Below are positions 11,056 to 23,813 of a stretch of 64,000 nucleotides of DNA, piece after piece. The DNA lies in the NCBI RefSeq assembly GCF_900105195.1, contig NZ_FNRX01000002.1:3720001-3784000 (forward strand), given 5' to 3'. The stretch is from Rhodococcus pyridinivorans. Lineage in GTDB: Bacteria > Actinomycetota > Actinomycetes > Mycobacteriales > Mycobacteriaceae. How positions within the stretch are numbered: position 1 is the stretch's first letter; each line of letters begins with the position of its first letter. The notes under the pieces are model-generated. The model saw nothing but the letters and a program-made list of their open reading frames with translations, was not told where the DNA came from and did no database searches. The translations under genes were made by a program, and so were the position numbers.

Positions 11056-12114
11056 CTCTCTGTCTGCGGCGCCCAGGGCGTCGAGCAGTGCGTCGAGTTC
11101 GCCGTCGAGCACCGCGTCGAGGTTGTGGGACTTGAAGCCGATGCGGTGATCGGTGATCCGGTTCTCCGGGAAGTTGTAGGTGCGGATGCGCTCCGACCGG
11201 TCGACGGTCCGGACCTGGCTGGCGCGACCCGCTGACGCCTCGGCCTCGGCAGCTTCTTCGGCCGCTGCCTGCAGGCGCGCCGCGAGGACCTGCATCGCGC
11301 GGGCCTTGTTCTGCAGCTGCGAGCGTTCGTTCTGGCAGGTCACCACGATGCCGGTGGGAAGGTGCGTGATGCGCACGGCAGAGTCGGTGGTGTTGACACC
11401 CTGACCACCCTTGCCGGACGACCGGTAGACGTCGATGCGCAGGTCGCTCTCGTCGATCTGCACCTGCTCGACCTCGTCGGGCTCGGGGTAGACGAAGACG
11501 CCGGCCGCGGAGGTGTGCACGCGTCCCTGCGACTCGGTGACGGGCACACGCTGGACGCGGTGCACGCCGCCCTCGAACTTCAGGCGGGACCACACGCCGT
11601 CGCGCACGTCGGTCCGCGACTTGATCGACAGCGTGACGTCCTTGTAGCCGCCGAGATCGGAGTAGGTGGCACCGAGGACCTCGACGCGCCAACCGGCACG
11701 TTCGGCGTAGCGCGTGTACATCCGGGTGAGATCGCCGGCGAACAGGGCGGATTCCTCGCCGCCCTCACCGGACTTGACCTCGAGGACCACGTCGTCGCTG
11801 TCGTGCGGGTCGCGCGGGGCGAGCAGGTCGGTAAGCGAGCGGTCGAGCTCGGCGACCTGCGCCTCGAGGTCGTCGACCTCGGATGCGAAAGTCGCGTCGT
11901 CGGCGGCGAGTTCGCGCGCCGCCTCGAGGTCCTCGCGGGCCTGCTTCAGAGCGTTGTAGGTCGACATCACGGGGGCGAGTTCGGCGAACCGCTTGCCCAC
12001 CCGACGCGCTGCTGCAGGATCGTCGTGCAGCGACGGGTCGGACAGCTGCTGCTCCAGACCCGCGTGTTCGGCCAGGATGTCGTCGATGGCCGACGGCTTG
12101 GTCTGCCCCGCCAT
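11035..12114 (-). CDS. prfA: Peptide chain release factor 1
   Basis: Recognises UAA and UAG stop codons and triggers peptidyl-tRNA hydrolysis. The 359-residue protein has the RF1 anticodon-like tripeptide PVT (181-183, in [13 protein letters not shown]) and the catalytic GGQ at 226-228 ([16 protein letters not shown]). PVT/PAT rather than SPF identifies it as RF1. ATG start at 12114; it lies downstream of rpmE, with a strong terminator hairpin between them (12149-12194). Confidence 0.97.
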   Translation of the reverse strand: MAGQTKPSAIDDILAEHAGLEQQLSDPSLHDDPAAARRVGKRFAELAPVMSTYNALKQAREDLEAARELAADDATFASEVDDLEAQVAELDRSLTDLLAPRDPHDSDDVVLEVKSGEGGEESALFAGDLTRMYTRYAERAGWRVEVLGATYSDLGGYKDVTLSIKSRTDVRDGVWSRLKFEGGVHRVQRVPVTESQGRVHTSAAGVFVYPEPDEVEQVQIDESDLRIDVYRSSGKGGQGVNTTDSAVRITHLPTGIVVTCQNERSQLQNKARAMQVLAARLQAAAEEAAEAEASAGRASQVRTVDRSERIRTYNFPENRITDHRIGFKSHNLDAVLDGELDALLDALGAADREARLAAE

Positions 12115-12148
12115 GAGTGTGCTCCGCTCTGATTTCGGTCTTGCAATG

Positions 12149-12194
12149 AAAAAGCCGACGCCCGGCCTGCACGAGGGCAGTACCGGGCGTCGGC
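12149..12194 (-). terminator. Rho-independent terminator after rpmE
   Basis: On the minus strand a perfect 12-bp stem GCCGACGCCCGG / CCGGGCGTCGGC (12183-12194 and 12154-12165) with a 17-base loop is followed immediately by five T residues (A-run at 12149-12153 on the plus strand). This is the most canonical intrinsic terminator in the window. It would limit read-through from rho-rpmE into prfA. Confidence 0.75.
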
Positions 12195-12201
12195 GTGACA
12201 G

Positions 12202-12435
12202 CTAGCTATCGGAAGCGGCCTTCTTCGGAGCACGCTTGCCGTAGCGAGCCTCGAAGCGCGCGACGCGTCCACCGGTATCGAGGATCTTCTGCTTGCCGGT
12301 GTAGAACGGGTGGCAGTTGGAGCAGACTTCGACGTTGATACGTCCCGACTCCTTGGTGCTGCGCGTCTCGAACGTGTTACCGCAACCGCAGACGACGGTC
12401 GTCGTCACGTAGTTGGGGTGGATTCCTGCCTTCAT
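12202..12435 (-). CDS. rpmE: 50S ribosomal protein L31 (zinc-binding type)
   Basis: 77-residue ribosomal protein [18 protein letters not shown]. It keeps the zinc ligands C16, C18, C38 and C41, so it is the C+ form used when zinc is sufficient, rather than the cysteine-less paralogue. Lysine-rich tail [11 protein letters not shown]. Conserved position between rho and prfA. Confidence 0.97.
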   Translation of the reverse strand: MKAGIHPNYVTTTVVCGCGNTFETRSTKESGRINVEVCSNCHPFYTGKQKILDTGGRVARFEARYGKRAPKKAASDS

Positions 12436-12557
12436 GGTGTCCCTTTCATGGCCGCCGGGTCGCCTTCGCGGGTCGAAGACGTGAACCGGAGCCGGACTGA
12501 GCCTGCCGATTATGCCAAACGTAGGGCCCCGGGAGGAAATTCCCCGGGGCGCCGACG

Positions 12558-14651
12558 TCAGTCGTCGAGTGCCCCCGGTGCGGTCTTCGCCACATTCATG
12601 AGGAACTCGATGTTCGTCTTGGACTTCTTGAGCCGGTCGATGAGCAGATCGATCGCCTGGTGCGAATCGAGGCCGGAAAGCACGCGGCGGAGCTTGTGCA
12701 CCACGGCGAACTCGTCGGGGCTCATGAGCAGCTCGTCCTTGCGGGTACCGGACGGGTTGACGTCGACCGCCGGGAACACGCGCCGCTCGGCGATCTTCCG
12801 GTCGAGCTTGAGCTCGGCGTTACCCGTGCCTTTGAACTCCTCGAAGATCACTGTGTCGCCGGTGGAACCGGTCTCGACCATCGCGGTGGCGATGATCGTG
12901 AGCGATCCGCCGTTCTCGATGTTGCGGGCGGCACCGAGGAAACGCTTCGGCGGGTACAGCGCGGTCGAGTCGACACCACCGGAGAGGATGCGTCCGGATG
13001 CCGGCGACGAGTTGTTGTACGCGCGGCCGAGACGGGTGATGGAGTCGAGGAGCACCACGACGTCCTGGCCCATCTCCACGAGACGCTTCGCACGCTCGAT
13101 GGCGAGCTCGGCGACCGAGGTGTGATCCGACGGCGGCCGGTCGAAGGTCGAGGCGATGACCTCACCCTTCACCGAACGCTGCATGTCGGTGACCTCTTCG
13201 GGACGCTCGTCGACGAGCACGACCATCAGGTAGCACTCGGGGTTGTTGACGGCGATCGCGTTAGCGATGTCCTGGAGGACGGTGGTCTTACCGGCCTTCG
13301 GCGGCGACACGATGAGTGCACGTTGACCCTTACCGATCGGCATGACCAGGTCGATCACGCGCGTGGTGAGGATGTTCGGCTGGGTCTCGAGGCGCAGTCG
13401 CTGGTTGGGGTACAGCGGCGTGAGCTTGTTGAACTCGGGGCGGCGCTTGGCCGAGTCGACCTCGCGGCCGTTGACGGTGTCGAGACGAACCAGCGGGTTG
13501 AACTTCTGACGCTGGTTGCCTTGCTCGCCCTCACGGGGGACCCGCACGGCGCCGGTGATGGCGTCGCCGCGGCGCAGGCCGTTCTTGCGCACCATGTTCA
13601 TCGACACGTACACGTCGTTCGGGCCGGCGAGGTAGCCGGAGGTGCGGACGAACGCGTAGTTGTCGAGGACGTCGAGGATGCCGGCGACCGGCTGCAGGAC
13701 GTCGTCCTCGCGGATCTCGGGCTCGCGCGAGTCCGAACCGCTCTCGCCGCGGTCGCGTCCACGACGACGCTCACGGAAGCGACGACCCCGACGACCGCGG
13801 CCACCTTCCTCGTCGTCTCCCCCACGGTTGTCCTGGCCCTGGCGCGGACCCTGGTTACCGCCGTCGCGATCGCCGGCGTCCTGGTTGCGGTCACCCTGGT
13901 TACGGTCGCCCTGGTTACGGTCGCGGCGCGAGGAGCCGTCGCCGGAGTTACGGTCCTGGCCACGCTCGCGGTGCGAGTCGCGATCCTGGACCTTGTCGCG
14001 CTGCGAGTCGCGATCCTGGCGACCGTCCTCGGACGCGTCGGCACCCTCGGTCTGCTGGTTCTGGTCGGCGTTGTCGCCACCGCGGCGTCCGCGACGGCCA
14101 CGGCCGCGGCGGTTACCGTCGGATTCGTTGTCGCCACTGGGGGTCTGGCCGCCCTGCGGCTTCTCCTGCGAGCTTTCTTCACCGTGCTTCACGTCGGCCT
14201 TCTGCTCGGCCTGTTCGGCGTCGGCCTTCTGCTCGGCCGGTGCGGCGTCGGCCTTCTGCTCGGGCGCGGCGGTCTCGTCGGTGGCGGCACGGCCACGGCG
14301 ACCGCGGGTGCCACGCGAGGGTGCTCCCTCGGGCTTGTCGGCAGTCTCGGGCTTCCCCGCCGTCTCGGTCTTCGCTGCCGCGTCGGTCTTCTCGGGGGCA
14401 GCGGTCTTCTCGGCTGCAGGCTGCTCGGCAGGTGCGGCGGCGCCGCCTCCTTGCTTCTCCTTGATCGCAGCGATGAGATCACCCTTGCGCATCCCGGAGG
14501 TGCCCTTGATTCCGAGCTCGGCGGCAAGAGTCCGCAACTCGGCAAGCACCATGCCCGAAAGGCCTGCTCCGCGGCGACCGCGCGTGGTCGTCCGGCTACC
14601 GGCCTCGGGAATGTCGAGAGCAGGTGTAGTGATCAGGTCCGTATCTGTCAC
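12558..14651 (-). CDS. rho: Transcription termination factor Rho with long low-complexity insert
   Basis: Hexameric RNA-dependent ATPase that ends transcripts. Read from GTG 14651 (V-T-D-T-D-L-I-T-T), which has GGAAGG 6-9 bases upstream, it gives 697 residues against 419 in E. coli. Layout: Rho N-terminal helical domain (about 38-72, [20 protein letters not shown]), then about 220 residues of Ala/Glu/Lys and Arg/Gly/Asp/Asn-rich repeats (including [14 protein letters not shown] and [10 protein letters not shown]), then the cold-shock RNA-binding fold ([16 protein letters not shown]), the P-loop [11 protein letters not shown] and the Q-loop/R-loop region. Such inserts are typical of actinobacterial Rho and add RNA binding. 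Confidence 0.95.
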   Translation of the reverse strand: MTDTDLITTPALDIPEAGSRTTTRGRRGAGLSGMVLAELRTLAAELGIKGTSGMRKGDLIAAIKEKQGGGAAAPAEQPAAEKTAAPEKTDAAAKTETAGKPETADKPEGAPSRGTRGRRGRAATDETAAPEQKADAAPAEQKADAEQAEQKADVKHGEESSQEKPQGGQTPSGDNESDGNRRGRGRRGRRGGDNADQNQQTEGADASEDGRQDRDSQRDKVQDRDSHRERGQDRNSGDGSSRRDRNQGDRNQGDRNQDAGDRDGGNQGPRQGQDNRGGDDEEGGRGRRGRRFRERRRGRDRGESGSDSREPEIREDDVLQPVAGILDVLDNYAFVRTSGYLAGPNDVYVSMNMVRKNGLRRGDAITGAVRVPREGEQGNQRQKFNPLVRLDTVNGREVDSAKRRPEFNKLTPLYPNQRLRLETQPNILTTRVIDLVMPIGKGQRALIVSPPKAGKTTVLQDIANAIAVNNPECYLMVVLVDERPEEVTDMQRSVKGEVIASTFDRPPSDHTSVAELAIERAKRLVEMGQDVVVLLDSITRLGRAYNNSSPASGRILSGGVDSTALYPPKRFLGAARNIENGGSLTIIATAMVETGSTGDTVIFEEFKGTGNAELKLDRKIAERRVFPAVDVNPSGTRKDELLMSPDEFAVVHKLRRVLSGLDSHQAIDLLIDRLKKSKTNIEFLMNVAKTAPGALDD

Positions 14652-15042
14652 GGAGATCCTTCCTTCCCTCGCTCGCTCATGCGCAGCAGAGGGTTCGTCC
14701 CGCAGATCAGTTCGTCCACTGAGCTGGGATTTGCCGTACGAGTTCAGGGAAAACGAACGGTCGGCACGTCCGCCACCACACCGAAACCCGGTAGGTGCGG
14801 TCTGTCCCCCTCCCGGATCCGGGAGCAGGTGAGGATCGATCCAGGCTCGACGCCCCGATGGAGCTGGAGTGATTACCCTGGAGAATCCGGCGACTGATAC
14901 GCACGACGTGCGGACACCCCACAGAATAGCGACGATCTGTACGTAGAGCAAGAATCGCCGTGCCAGATGGGACGTGTGTGTTGCACCACCCGTCGACCTC
15001 CATCCGGCACCATCCGTCGGTCCCCCAGCACTGCGCGTCTAC
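14652..15042 (-). promoter_or_regulatory. rho: rho leader / thrB-rho intergenic region
   Basis: 391 bases with no supported gene between thrB and rho. It contains a perfect 16-base palindrome CTCCCGGATCCGGGAG (14810-14825) followed on the minus strand by a G-run. A long untranslated leader before rho is common because rho is often attenuated by its own product; autoregulation here is inference. No classic riboswitch fold recognised. Confidence 0.4.
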
Positions 15043-17097
<2,055 letters not shown>

Positions 17098-17101
<4 letters not shown>

Positions 17102-18426
17102 TCGGCGGATCCCTCCAGTCTCAGGACGCTGGTCACAGCGATCACGGATTCGAGTTTGTCGAGCGCTGCGACGGTATCCGCCAGCGCACGGTCGGTGGCT
17201 TGATGGGTGAGTACCACCAGACGGGCAGCGTCGCCCGCGCCTTCCTGGCGGACCGCTGCGATGCTCACGCCCCGCGTGGCGAACTCGGCGGCGACCGCGG
17301 AGAGCACGCCGGCGCGGTCGGCGACCTTCAGATTGACGTAGTAGCGGGTGAGGATGTCACTCATGGGCGCGATTTCCAGCTGCGCGTACTTCGATTCACG
17401 CGGACCACGACCGCCCTGCACCCGATTGCGGGCGGCCATCACGAGATCGCCCATCACGGCGGAGGCGGTGGGGGCGCCACCGGCACCCTGGCCGTAGAAC
17501 ATGAGCCGACCCGAGGACTCCGCTTCGACGACGACGGCGTTGAACGCACCGTTGACCGAGGCCAGCGGGTGCTCGCGGGGCACGAGGGCCGGGTAGACCC
17601 GGGCGGACACGCGGTCCTTGCCGTCGACGGACGGGACGCGCTCGCACAGCGCGAGCAGCTTGATCGTGCAGTTGAGCGCGCGCGCCGAGGTGAGGTCGGC
17701 GGCGGTGATCGAGGAGATGCCCTCGCGGTAGACGTCGGCGGCCGTCACGCGGGTGTGGAAGGCGATCGACGCGAGGATCGCCGCCTTCGAGGCGGCGTCG
17801 AAGCCTTCGACGTCGGCGGTGGGATCGGCCTCGGCGTATCCGAGGCGGCCCGCCTCGGCGAGCGTCTCGCCGTAGTCGGCGCCCGTCTCGTCCATGGCCG
17901 AGAGGATGTAGTTCGTGGTGCCGTTGACGATGCCGACGACCCGGTTGACCTTGTCGCCCGCGAGCGACTGGGTAAGCGGGCGGATCACCGGGATCGCGCC
18001 GGCCACGGACGCCTCGAAGTACAGGTCGACGTTGCGGGCCTCGGCCACCTCGGCCAGTTCGCCGGTGTAGGCGGCGAGCAGTGCCTTGTTGGCGGTGACG
18101 ACGGACTTGCCGGCGTCGAGCGCCGTGCGCACGAGCTTGCGGGGCAGTTCGATGCCACCGATGAGCTCGACGACGATGTCGACGTCGTCGCGGCGGATCA
18201 GCGCCTCGGCGTTCGTCGTGACCAGTTCCGCGGGAAGACCCCGGTCGCGGGCGGCGTCGCGCACGGCGACGCCCCTCAGCTCGAGGGGGGCACCGATGCG
18301 CGCCTCGAGATCCGCGGCGTCCTCGCGGATGATCCGCGCGACCTCGGCACCGACGGTGCCATGTCCGAGAACCGCCACACCCACCGGACGCCGGCCCGAA
18401 GCATCGGTCGCCGTTACACTGGTCAC
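17098..18426 (-). CDS. hom: Homoserine dehydrogenase
   Basis: NAD(P)-dependent reduction of aspartate semialdehyde to homoserine. GTG start; 442 residues. N-terminal Rossmann motif [16 protein letters not shown] (about 19-34), central catalytic region with the conserved [11 protein letters not shown] and [13 protein letters not shown], and a C-terminal ACT domain (about 350-440, [20 protein letters not shown]) that normally gives threonine feedback inhibition. It overlaps lysA by 4 bases upstream and thrC by 4 bases downstream. Monofunctional: no aspartokinase domain. Confidence 0.97.
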
Positions 18427-19844
18427 TCCGAAACCTCCAAGTTGAGCAGATCTTCGAGGGTCTCGCGGCGCAGCAGAACGCGCGAGACGCCGTCCTTGAC
18501 CGCCACGACGGCGGGGCGAGGAAGCAGGTTGTACCTGCTCGACATCGAGTAGCAGTATGCACCCGTCGCCGCGACCGCCAGTAAATCACCGGCTGCGACG
18601 TCTGCGGGCATCCAAGCGTCGCGGATGACGATGTCGCCGCTCTCGCAGTGCTTGCCGACGACGCGCGAGACCACCGGCTCGGCGTCGCTCACGCGGGAGA
18701 CGAGGCGCGACTCGTACTCCGCCTGGTACAGCGATGTGCGGATGTTGTCGCTCATGCCGCCGTCGACGCTGATGTAGCGGCGGACGTGCCCGGAACCGAC
18801 CTCGACGTCCTTGAGGGTTCCCACCTCGTAGAGCGTCACTGTGCCCGGTCCGGCGATGGCGCGACCCGGTTCGACCGCGAGGGTCGGGACCGGCAGCCCG
18901 GCGAGCGCGGACTCGGTGCGGACGATGTCGCCCAGCTTCGCCGCGAGGTCGGCGACCGGCGGCGGGTCGTCGCTCGGCACGTACGAGATGCCCAGACCAC
19001 CGCCGAGATCGACGATGTTCATCTGCGAGGTCTTGTCGACACCGAACTCGGCGACGATGTCGCGCAGCAGGCCGATGACGCGGTGGGCGGCCAGTTCGAA
19101 GCCGTCGACATCGAAGATCTGCGAGCCGATGTGGCTGTGCAGGCCGACGAGGCGGAGATTGTCGGCCGCGAAGACGCGGCGCACGGCCTGCATGGCGTTG
19201 CCACCGGCGAGCGAGAGCCCGAACTTCTGGTCCTCGTGCGCGGTGGAGATGAACTCGTGGGTGTGGGCCTCGACGCCCACGGTCACGCGGATGAGCACGT
19301 CCTGGACGACACCGGCCTCACCGGCGACCGCGTCGAGCCGGTCGATTTCGGCGAGCGAGTCGAGCACGATGTGCCCGACCCCGGCGGTCACGGCGGCCTG
19401 CAGTTCGCGGACGGACTTGTTGTTGCCGTGCATCGCGATCTTCCCGGCGGGGAATCCGGCGTGCAGGGCCACGGCGAGCTCACCGCCGGACGCGACGTCG
19501 AGCGAGAGCCCTTCCTGATGAACCCACCGTGCGATCTCGCTGCACAGGAACGCCTTCGACGCGTAGTGCACCTTCGCCGACGGGCCGAAGGCCTCGGCGA
19601 TCTCCCGGCAGCGGGAGCGGAAGTCGTCTTCGTCGACGACGAACAGCGGGGTGCCGTACTTCTCGGCGAGCTCGGTCACCGGGATACCGGCGATGCGCAT
19701 GACGCCGTCCTCGCCGCGCGCGGCATTGCGGGGCCACACGTGTGGGGCCAGCGCGTTGAGCGCCGCGGTGTCGGCCGGGCGCTCGGGCAGGTTGGGGGCG
19801 TGCGGGATCTGGGCGTGACGCGGTCCCGCGGGGTGCGCGTTCAC
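18423..19844 (-). CDS. lysA: Diaminopimelate decarboxylase
   Basis: PLP-dependent last step of lysine synthesis, meso-DAP to lysine. Read from GTG 19844, which overlaps the argS stop, it has 473 residues. The PLP lysine is K97 in [10 protein letters not shown], the glycine loop is [11 protein letters not shown], and the cofactor/substrate motif GKHCESGD supplies the dimer-partner cysteine. The open frame extends much further upstream but there it runs through argS and is not used. Confidence 0.97.
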   Translation of the reverse strand: MNAHPAGPRHAQIPHAPNLPERPADTAALNALAPHVWPRNAARGEDGVMRIAGIPVTELAEKYGTPLFVVDEDDFRSRCREIAEAFGPSAKVHYASKAFLCSEIARWVHQEGLSLDVASGGELAVALHAGFPAGKIAMHGNNKSVRELQAAVTAGVGHIVLDSLAEIDRLDAVAGEAGVVQDVLIRVTVGVEAHTHEFISTAHEDQKFGLSLAGGNAMQAVRRVFAADNLRLVGLHSHIGSQIFDVDGFELAAHRVIGLLRDIVAEFGVDKTSQMNIVDLGGGLGISYVPSDDPPPVADLAAKLGDIVRTESALAGLPVPTLAVEPGRAIAGPGTVTLYEVGTLKDVEVGSGHVRRYISVDGGMSDNIRTSLYQAEYESRLVSRVSDAEPVVSRVVGKHCESGDIVIRDAWMPADVAAGDLLAVAATGAYCYSMSSRYNLLPRPAVVAVKDGVSRVLLRRETLEDLLNLEVSE

Positions 19845-21493
19845 ATCCGCTCCGGGGCGGTGACGCCGAGCAGGCCGAGGCCGTTGGCGAGGACCTGGCG
19901 TGCGGCCGCGCACAACGCGAGTCGCGCGGTGTGCAGCGGTCCGGCCTCCTCGTCGCCCTGCGGCAGGATCCGGCAGGCGTCGTAGAAGCGGTGGTAGGTG
20001 CCCGCGAGTTCCTCGAGATAGCGGGCGACGCGGTGCGGTTCGCGCAGTTCGGCCGCCTTTGCCAGCACCCGGGGGTACTCGCCGAGGGTGCGGATGAGGT
20101 CGCCCTCGCGCTCGTGGGTGAGTAGCGAGAAGTCGGCGCCCTCGGCGGTCAGGCCGAGATCGGCGGCGTTGCGCGCGATCGACGACAGTCGTGCGTGGGC
20201 GTACTGGACGTAGTAGACCGGGTTCTCGTTCGTGGTGCTCGCCCACAGCTCGAGGTCGATGTCGATGCTCTGGTCCACCGAGGAACGCACGAGCGAGTAG
20301 CGGGCGGCGTCGACGCCGATCGCCTCGACGAGGTCGTCGAGGGTGATCACGGTGCCGGCCCGCTTGCTCATCCTCACGGCCTCGCCGCCACGGACGAGGT
20401 TGACCATCTGGCCGATCATCACCTCGACGGTGTCGGGGTCGTCGCCGAACGCCGCCGCGGCGGCCTTCAGACGCGCGATGTAGCCGTGGTGGTCGGCACC
20501 GAGCATGTAGATGCACAGGTCGAAGCCGCGCGAGCGCTTGTCCTGGAAGTAGGCGATGTCGCCGGCGATGTAGGCGGCGTTGCCGTCGGACTTGATGACG
20601 ACACGGTCCTTGTCGTCGCCGTAATCGGTGCTCTTGAGCCACCACGCGCCGTCGTCGAAGTACAGATTGCCCGACGCCTTCAGGGTCTCGACGGCCTTCT
20701 CGACGGCTCCGCTCTCGAAGAGGGAGTTCTCGTGGAAGTACACGTCGAAGTCGACGCCGAACTCGTGGAGGGTGCGCTTGATGTGCGCGAACATCAGGTC
20801 CACGCCGATCGAGCGGAACGTCTCGTGCCGCTCGTCCTCGGGGAGCTCGAGGGCGTCGGGGCGCTGCTCGAGCACGGAGGAGGCGATGTCGATGATGTAC
20901 GCGCCGGCGTAGCCGTCCTCGGGGGCGGGCTGTCCGAGTGCGGAGGCGATGAGCGACCGGGTGAAGCGGTCGATCTGCGCGCCGTGGTCGTTGAAGTAGT
21001 ACTCGCGGGTGACCTCGCCGCCCTGGGCGGTGAGGATGCGTCCGAGCGCGTCGCCGACCGCGGCCCAGCGGGTGCCACCGAGGTGGATCGGGCCGGTGGG
21101 GTTGGCGGAGACGAACTCGAGGTTGATCCTCGTGTTCGCGAGGTCGCTGCCGGTGCCGTAGGCGGCGCCCTCGGCGAGCACCTTCGCCACGATCGCTCCC
21201 TGGGCGTCGGCGGCGAGCCGGATGTTGAGGAAGCCGGGGCCCGCGACCTCGGCGGAGTCGATGCCGTCGGCGGCGGTCAAGGCTTCGGCGAGCCAGGTGG
21301 CGAGTTCGCGGGGATTGACGCCGACCTTCTTCGCAACCTGCATCGCGACGTTGGTCGCGTAGTCGCCGTGCTCCGGATTGCGCGGGCGCTCGACGGTGAG
21401 GGTCTCGGGAAGAACGGACGCGTCGAGACCACGGTCGGTGAGGACACCGGCGGCGGTTCCGCGGAGCAGCTGAGCAAGGTCGGAGGGAGTCAC
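19841..21493 (-). CDS. argS: Arginyl-tRNA synthetase
   Basis: Class I aminoacyl-tRNA synthetase charging tRNA-Arg. From GTG 21493 ([10 protein letters not shown]) it has 550 residues, the usual actinobacterial length. HIGH-type motif in [14 protein letters not shown] (about residue 125), KMSKS-type motif in [16 protein letters not shown], and the DALR anticodon-binding domain at the C-terminus. It heads the argS-lysA-hom-thrC-thrB operon. A tRNA-Arg gene lies 1.8 kb away on the other strand. Confidence 0.97.
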   Translation of the reverse strand: MTPSDLAQLLRGTAAGVLTDRGLDASVLPETLTVERPRNPEHGDYATNVAMQVAKKVGVNPRELATWLAEALTAADGIDSAEVAGPGFLNIRLAADAQGAIVAKVLAEGAAYGTGSDLANTRINLEFVSANPTGPIHLGGTRWAAVGDALGRILTAQGGEVTREYYFNDHGAQIDRFTRSLIASALGQPAPEDGYAGAYIIDIASSVLEQRPDALELPEDERHETFRSIGVDLMFAHIKRTLHEFGVDFDVYFHENSLFESGAVEKAVETLKASGNLYFDDGAWWLKSTDYGDDKDRVVIKSDGNAAYIAGDIAYFQDKRSRGFDLCIYMLGADHHGYIARLKAAAAAFGDDPDTVEVMIGQMVNLVRGGEAVRMSKRAGTVITLDDLVEAIGVDAARYSLVRSSVDQSIDIDLELWASTTNENPVYYVQYAHARLSSIARNAADLGLTAEGADFSLLTHEREGDLIRTLGEYPRVLAKAAELREPHRVARYLEELAGTYHRFYDACRILPQGDEEAGPLHTARLALCAAARQVLANGLGLLGVTAPERM

Positions 21494-21648
21494 AGGTGTC
21501 CATCCTATTGGCTGGTCGATCGCGGCGCCGACGCTCCCCCTACCGGCAGGTCGGGGCACCGCGCGAGAGCACGCCCGTAGAGTTGTGGGTGTTTGTGCGC
21601 CCGATGGGCGCGCGTCCGCCTGTCCACCCGTCGAAAGAGCACACAGCG

Positions 21649-22470
21649 ATGCCCAGCGGTTCGGTTAGTGGCGGCTCCGGTAACAAGAAGACCGGAGCCA
21701 AGTCGTCGAAGGCCATTCAGGCCGCCAAGAAGAAGAGCGGCGGCGCTCCCGGGGTCTCCGGGCAGCGCCAGATCCCGTGGTTGACGATCGGCGGCGTGGC
21801 CCTGGTCGTCGTGCTGGTCGCCGTGATCGCTGTGAGCCTCATCCCGAAGTATCAGAACCAGCAGGAGATGTCGGCGTGGACGCCGTCGGAGTCCAACCAG
21901 GACCCGTCGGACGACATCGAGGGCGTGCTGAAGATGGAGTACCCGGCCGGTGTGCACGTCGCGCCGGGCCAGCGCGTCGCGTACGACCAGTCGCCGCCGT
22001 TCGGTGGCCCTCACGACTCCGTCTGGGCGACCTGCACCGGAACGGTCTACGAGCAGCCTGTGCGGAACGAGAACATGGTGCATTCGCTCGAGCACGGCGC
22101 CGTGTGGGTGGCATACAACCCCGATCTGCTCGACGACGCCGCGGTCGACACGCTCCGCGCGAAGGTCGACGGCCGCACCTACATGGTGATGTCACCGTAT
22201 CCGGGACTCGAGGCTCCCGTCTCACTGCAGTCGTGGGGTCACCGGCTCGAGGTCGACAGCGTCGACGACGAGCGCATCGACCAGTTCATCAGCGCGCTGC
22301 GCCTGAACCAGTACACCTACCCCGAGGTGGGTGCGAGCTGCTCGACGATCCCCGGTTCGTTCGATCCGGCGAACCCGCCGGCCTTCGACGCTTCCGAGCC
22401 CGGCCCCGACGCGGTGCCGATGAACGCGGAGACCGCGGGCGACATGCAGCAGGCACCGGCCGGGAGCTGA
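21649..22470 (+). CDS. DUF3105 membrane-anchored protein
   Basis: 273 residues from ATG 21649. The first ~40 residues are Lys/Ser/Gly-rich and cytoplasmic, one transmembrane helix follows (about 43-65, [20 protein letters not shown]), and the rest is extracytoplasmic. The DUF3105 core is recognisable in [18 protein letters not shown] and [19 protein letters not shown]; the paired histidines and the cysteines ([18 protein letters not shown]) could bind a metal. Function unknown. Divergent from argS; the DUF305 gene starts 2 bases after its stop. Confidence 0.85.
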   Translation: MPSGSVSGGSGNKKTGAKSSKAIQAAKKKSGGAPGVSGQRQIPWLTIGGVALVVVLVAVIAVSLIPKYQNQQEMSAWTPSESNQDPSDDIEGVLKMEYPAGVHVAPGQRVAYDQSPPFGGPHDSVWATCTGTVYEQPVRNENMVHSLEHGAVWVAYNPDLLDDAAVDTLRAKVDGRTYMVMSPYPGLEAPVSLQSWGHRLEVDSVDDERIDQFISALRLNQYTYPEVGASCSTIPGSFDPANPPAFDASEPGPDAVPMNAETAGDMQQAPAGS

Positions 22471-22472
22471 CG

Positions 22473-23186
22473 ATGAGCGAGACCTCCTCGGACATCTCCA
22501 CCCCCGAGCGTGGTGGGCAAAACCGGCTGCTGCTGGTGCTGCTCACCGTCGCTGCGGTCACCGTCGGTTTCCTCGCGGGGTTCCTGTCCCGGATCCCCTT
22601 CGAGGACTCCGCGCAGGCGGCGCCGGAGGCCGGCTCGGTGGACGTCGGATTCGCGCAGGACATGATCGTGCACCACGACCAGGGCGTCGAGATGGCCGCC
22701 GTGGTGGTCTCCAACTCGGAGGACGATCGGATCCGCAACATCGCGTACGACATCCTCACCACCCAGCAGAACCAGATCGGTCAGATGCAGGGCTGGTTGT
22801 CACTGTGGGGACAGCCGGCGCTGCCGACGGGCGAGTACATGGAGTGGATGACCGAGACGGAGACGGGTCACGGACACGGTGATCACGGTGCGACCGCCGA
22901 GTCCGAGGATTCGGACGGCTCGCACCTGATGCCGGGGATGGCGACCTCCGAGGATCTCGCGAATCTCCGGGCCGCTCGCGGTCCCGAACTGGACGTGCTC
23001 TTCCTTCAGCTGATGCTGCGCCACCACGAAGGTGGTCTGCCGATGATGGAGTACGGCGAGCAGTACGCGAGCACCTCGGCAGTGCGCAATCTGGCGGGCA
23101 CGATGGTCGCGACGCAGCAGGGTGAGTCGGACCTGATGAGGTCGCTGCTCGCCGAGCGCGGCGCCGAACCGCTGCCCCTCAACTGA
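22473..23186 (+). CDS. DUF305 membrane-anchored protein
   Basis: 237 residues with one N-terminal transmembrane helix (about 19-38, LLLVLLTVAAVTVGFLAGFL) and an extracytoplasmic ferritin-like DUF305 domain. Two copies of the family signature are visible: QDMIVHHDQGVEMA and QLMLRHHEGGLPMM. A His/Met-rich linker (ETGHGHGDHG, HLMPGMA) lies between them, suggesting copper or other metal binding. Coupled to the DUF3105 gene; this pair is common in actinobacteria. Confidence 0.88.
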   Translation: MSETSSDISTPERGGQNRLLLVLLTVAAVTVGFLAGFLSRIPFEDSAQAAPEAGSVDVGFAQDMIVHHDQGVEMAAVVVSNSEDDRIRNIAYDILTTQQNQIGQMQGWLSLWGQPALPTGEYMEWMTETETGHGHGDHGATAESEDSDGSHLMPGMATSEDLANLRAARGPELDVLFLQLMLRHHEGGLPMMEYGEQYASTSAVRNLAGTMVATQQGESDLMRSLLAERGAEPLPLN

Positions 23187-23242
23187 GTCTTCGCGCGGGC
23201 GAACCGCAACTTCGGGCCGAAAACCGGCTCTGACCTGGCGAT

Positions 23243-23271
23243 GTGGAGTTGAGCGTTCGATGCGCTAGGCT
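23243..23271 (+). promoter_or_regulatory. Possible promoter of tRNA-Arg
   Basis: GTGGAG (23243-23248) and TAGGCT (23266-23271) are spaced by 17 bases and lie 35 bases before the tRNA 5' end. The -10 fits the actinobacterial consensus TANNNT; the -35 is poor. Confidence 0.35.
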
Positions 23272-23306
23272 AACTCCCGCACCTCCGGTCATCCGGTGGT
23301 CCGGAT

Positions 23307-23382
23307 GCCCTCGTAGCTCAGGGGATAGAGCGCTTGCCTCCGGAGCAAGAAGTCGCAGGTTCGAATCCTGCCGAGGGCACCA
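23307..23382 (+). tRNA. tRNA-Arg (anticodon CCG)
   Basis: Cloverleaf folds fully: acceptor GCCCTCG / CGAGGGC, D-arm GCTC / GAGC, anticodon stem CTTGC / GCAAG with loop CTCCGGA (anticodon CCG, reading CGG), T-arm GCAGG-TTCGAAT-CCTGC, discriminator A, and CCA encoded at 23380-23382. CGG is a common arginine codon in this genome. Confidence 0.97.
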
Positions 23383-23383
23383 C

Positions 23384-23415
23384 GAAGGCTCCGCTTCTCA
23401 TGAAGCGGGGCCTTC
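23384..23415. terminator. Hairpin after tRNA-Arg
   Basis: GAAGGCTCCGCTTC (23384-23397), loop TCAT, GAAGCGGGGCCTTC (23402-23415): 14 pairs including one T-G wobble, starting 2 bases after the tRNA CCA. No U-tract follows. It also sits downstream of the convergent epoxide-hydrolase-like gene and may serve both. Confidence 0.6.
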
Positions 23416-23450
23416 AGGTGTTCCAGGGCCTTCGGTGTCCCAGAGGCCGG

Positions 23451-23813
23451 TCAGTTTCCGGTGGTGAAGGGTGTGGGATCGAAGTAGTCGCGGCAGGCCG
23501 CGATCCTACCGTGGACGATCTCGAAGACGCCTGTGACGGGCAGCTCGATCGTCCGGCCGTTCATCGTGAACACATCGGTGCGTTCGTTGAGCACGACGTT
23601 GCCGGAGACCGCCTGGTGGTGGATGCGGTAGTCGATGGCCCCGAAGGACGTCACGAAGCCCACGATGTACTTCTCGATCGCCGCGCGGCCGCGGATCGGT
23701 TCCATCGGGATGTTGTGGAAGACCGCATCCTCGGCGAAGAAGGCCGCGAGCTCGGCAGGATCGGGATCGGCCCAGCGACGGCAGAACTCGGTGACCAGCT
23801 CGTCGGGGCTCAT
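23451..23813 (-). CDS. Limonene-1,2-epoxide hydrolase / NTF2-like family protein
   Basis: 120-residue single-domain protein MSPDELVTEFCRRWADPDPA from ATG 23813. The cone-like NTF2 fold of the limonene epoxide hydrolase family is suggested by NERTDVF (candidate Arg and Asp of the Asp-Arg-Asp triad) and CRDYFD (second Asp). It could hydrolyse a small epoxide or simply be a SnoaL-like binding protein. Its start overlaps the stop of the preceding metallo-hydrolase gene by 4 bases, so the two probably act together. Confidence 0.75.
   Translation of the reverse strand: MSPDELVTEFCRRWADPDPAELAAFFAEDAVFHNIPMEPIRGRAAIEKYIVGFVTSFGAIDYRIHHQAVSGNVVLNERTDVFTMNGRTIELPVTGVFEIVHGRIAACRDYFDPTPFTTGN

Noticed and set aside
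13890..13930. Short tandem repeats that could suggest a CRISPR or VNTR
   Set aside because: They are in-frame repeats inside rho encoding GDRNQ units; no spacer structure.
12660..14897. Long plus-strand frame (~745 codons) opposite rho
   Set aside because: Mirror of the Rho coding frame, with low-complexity Val/Ala/Leu stretches produced by the Rho repeats.
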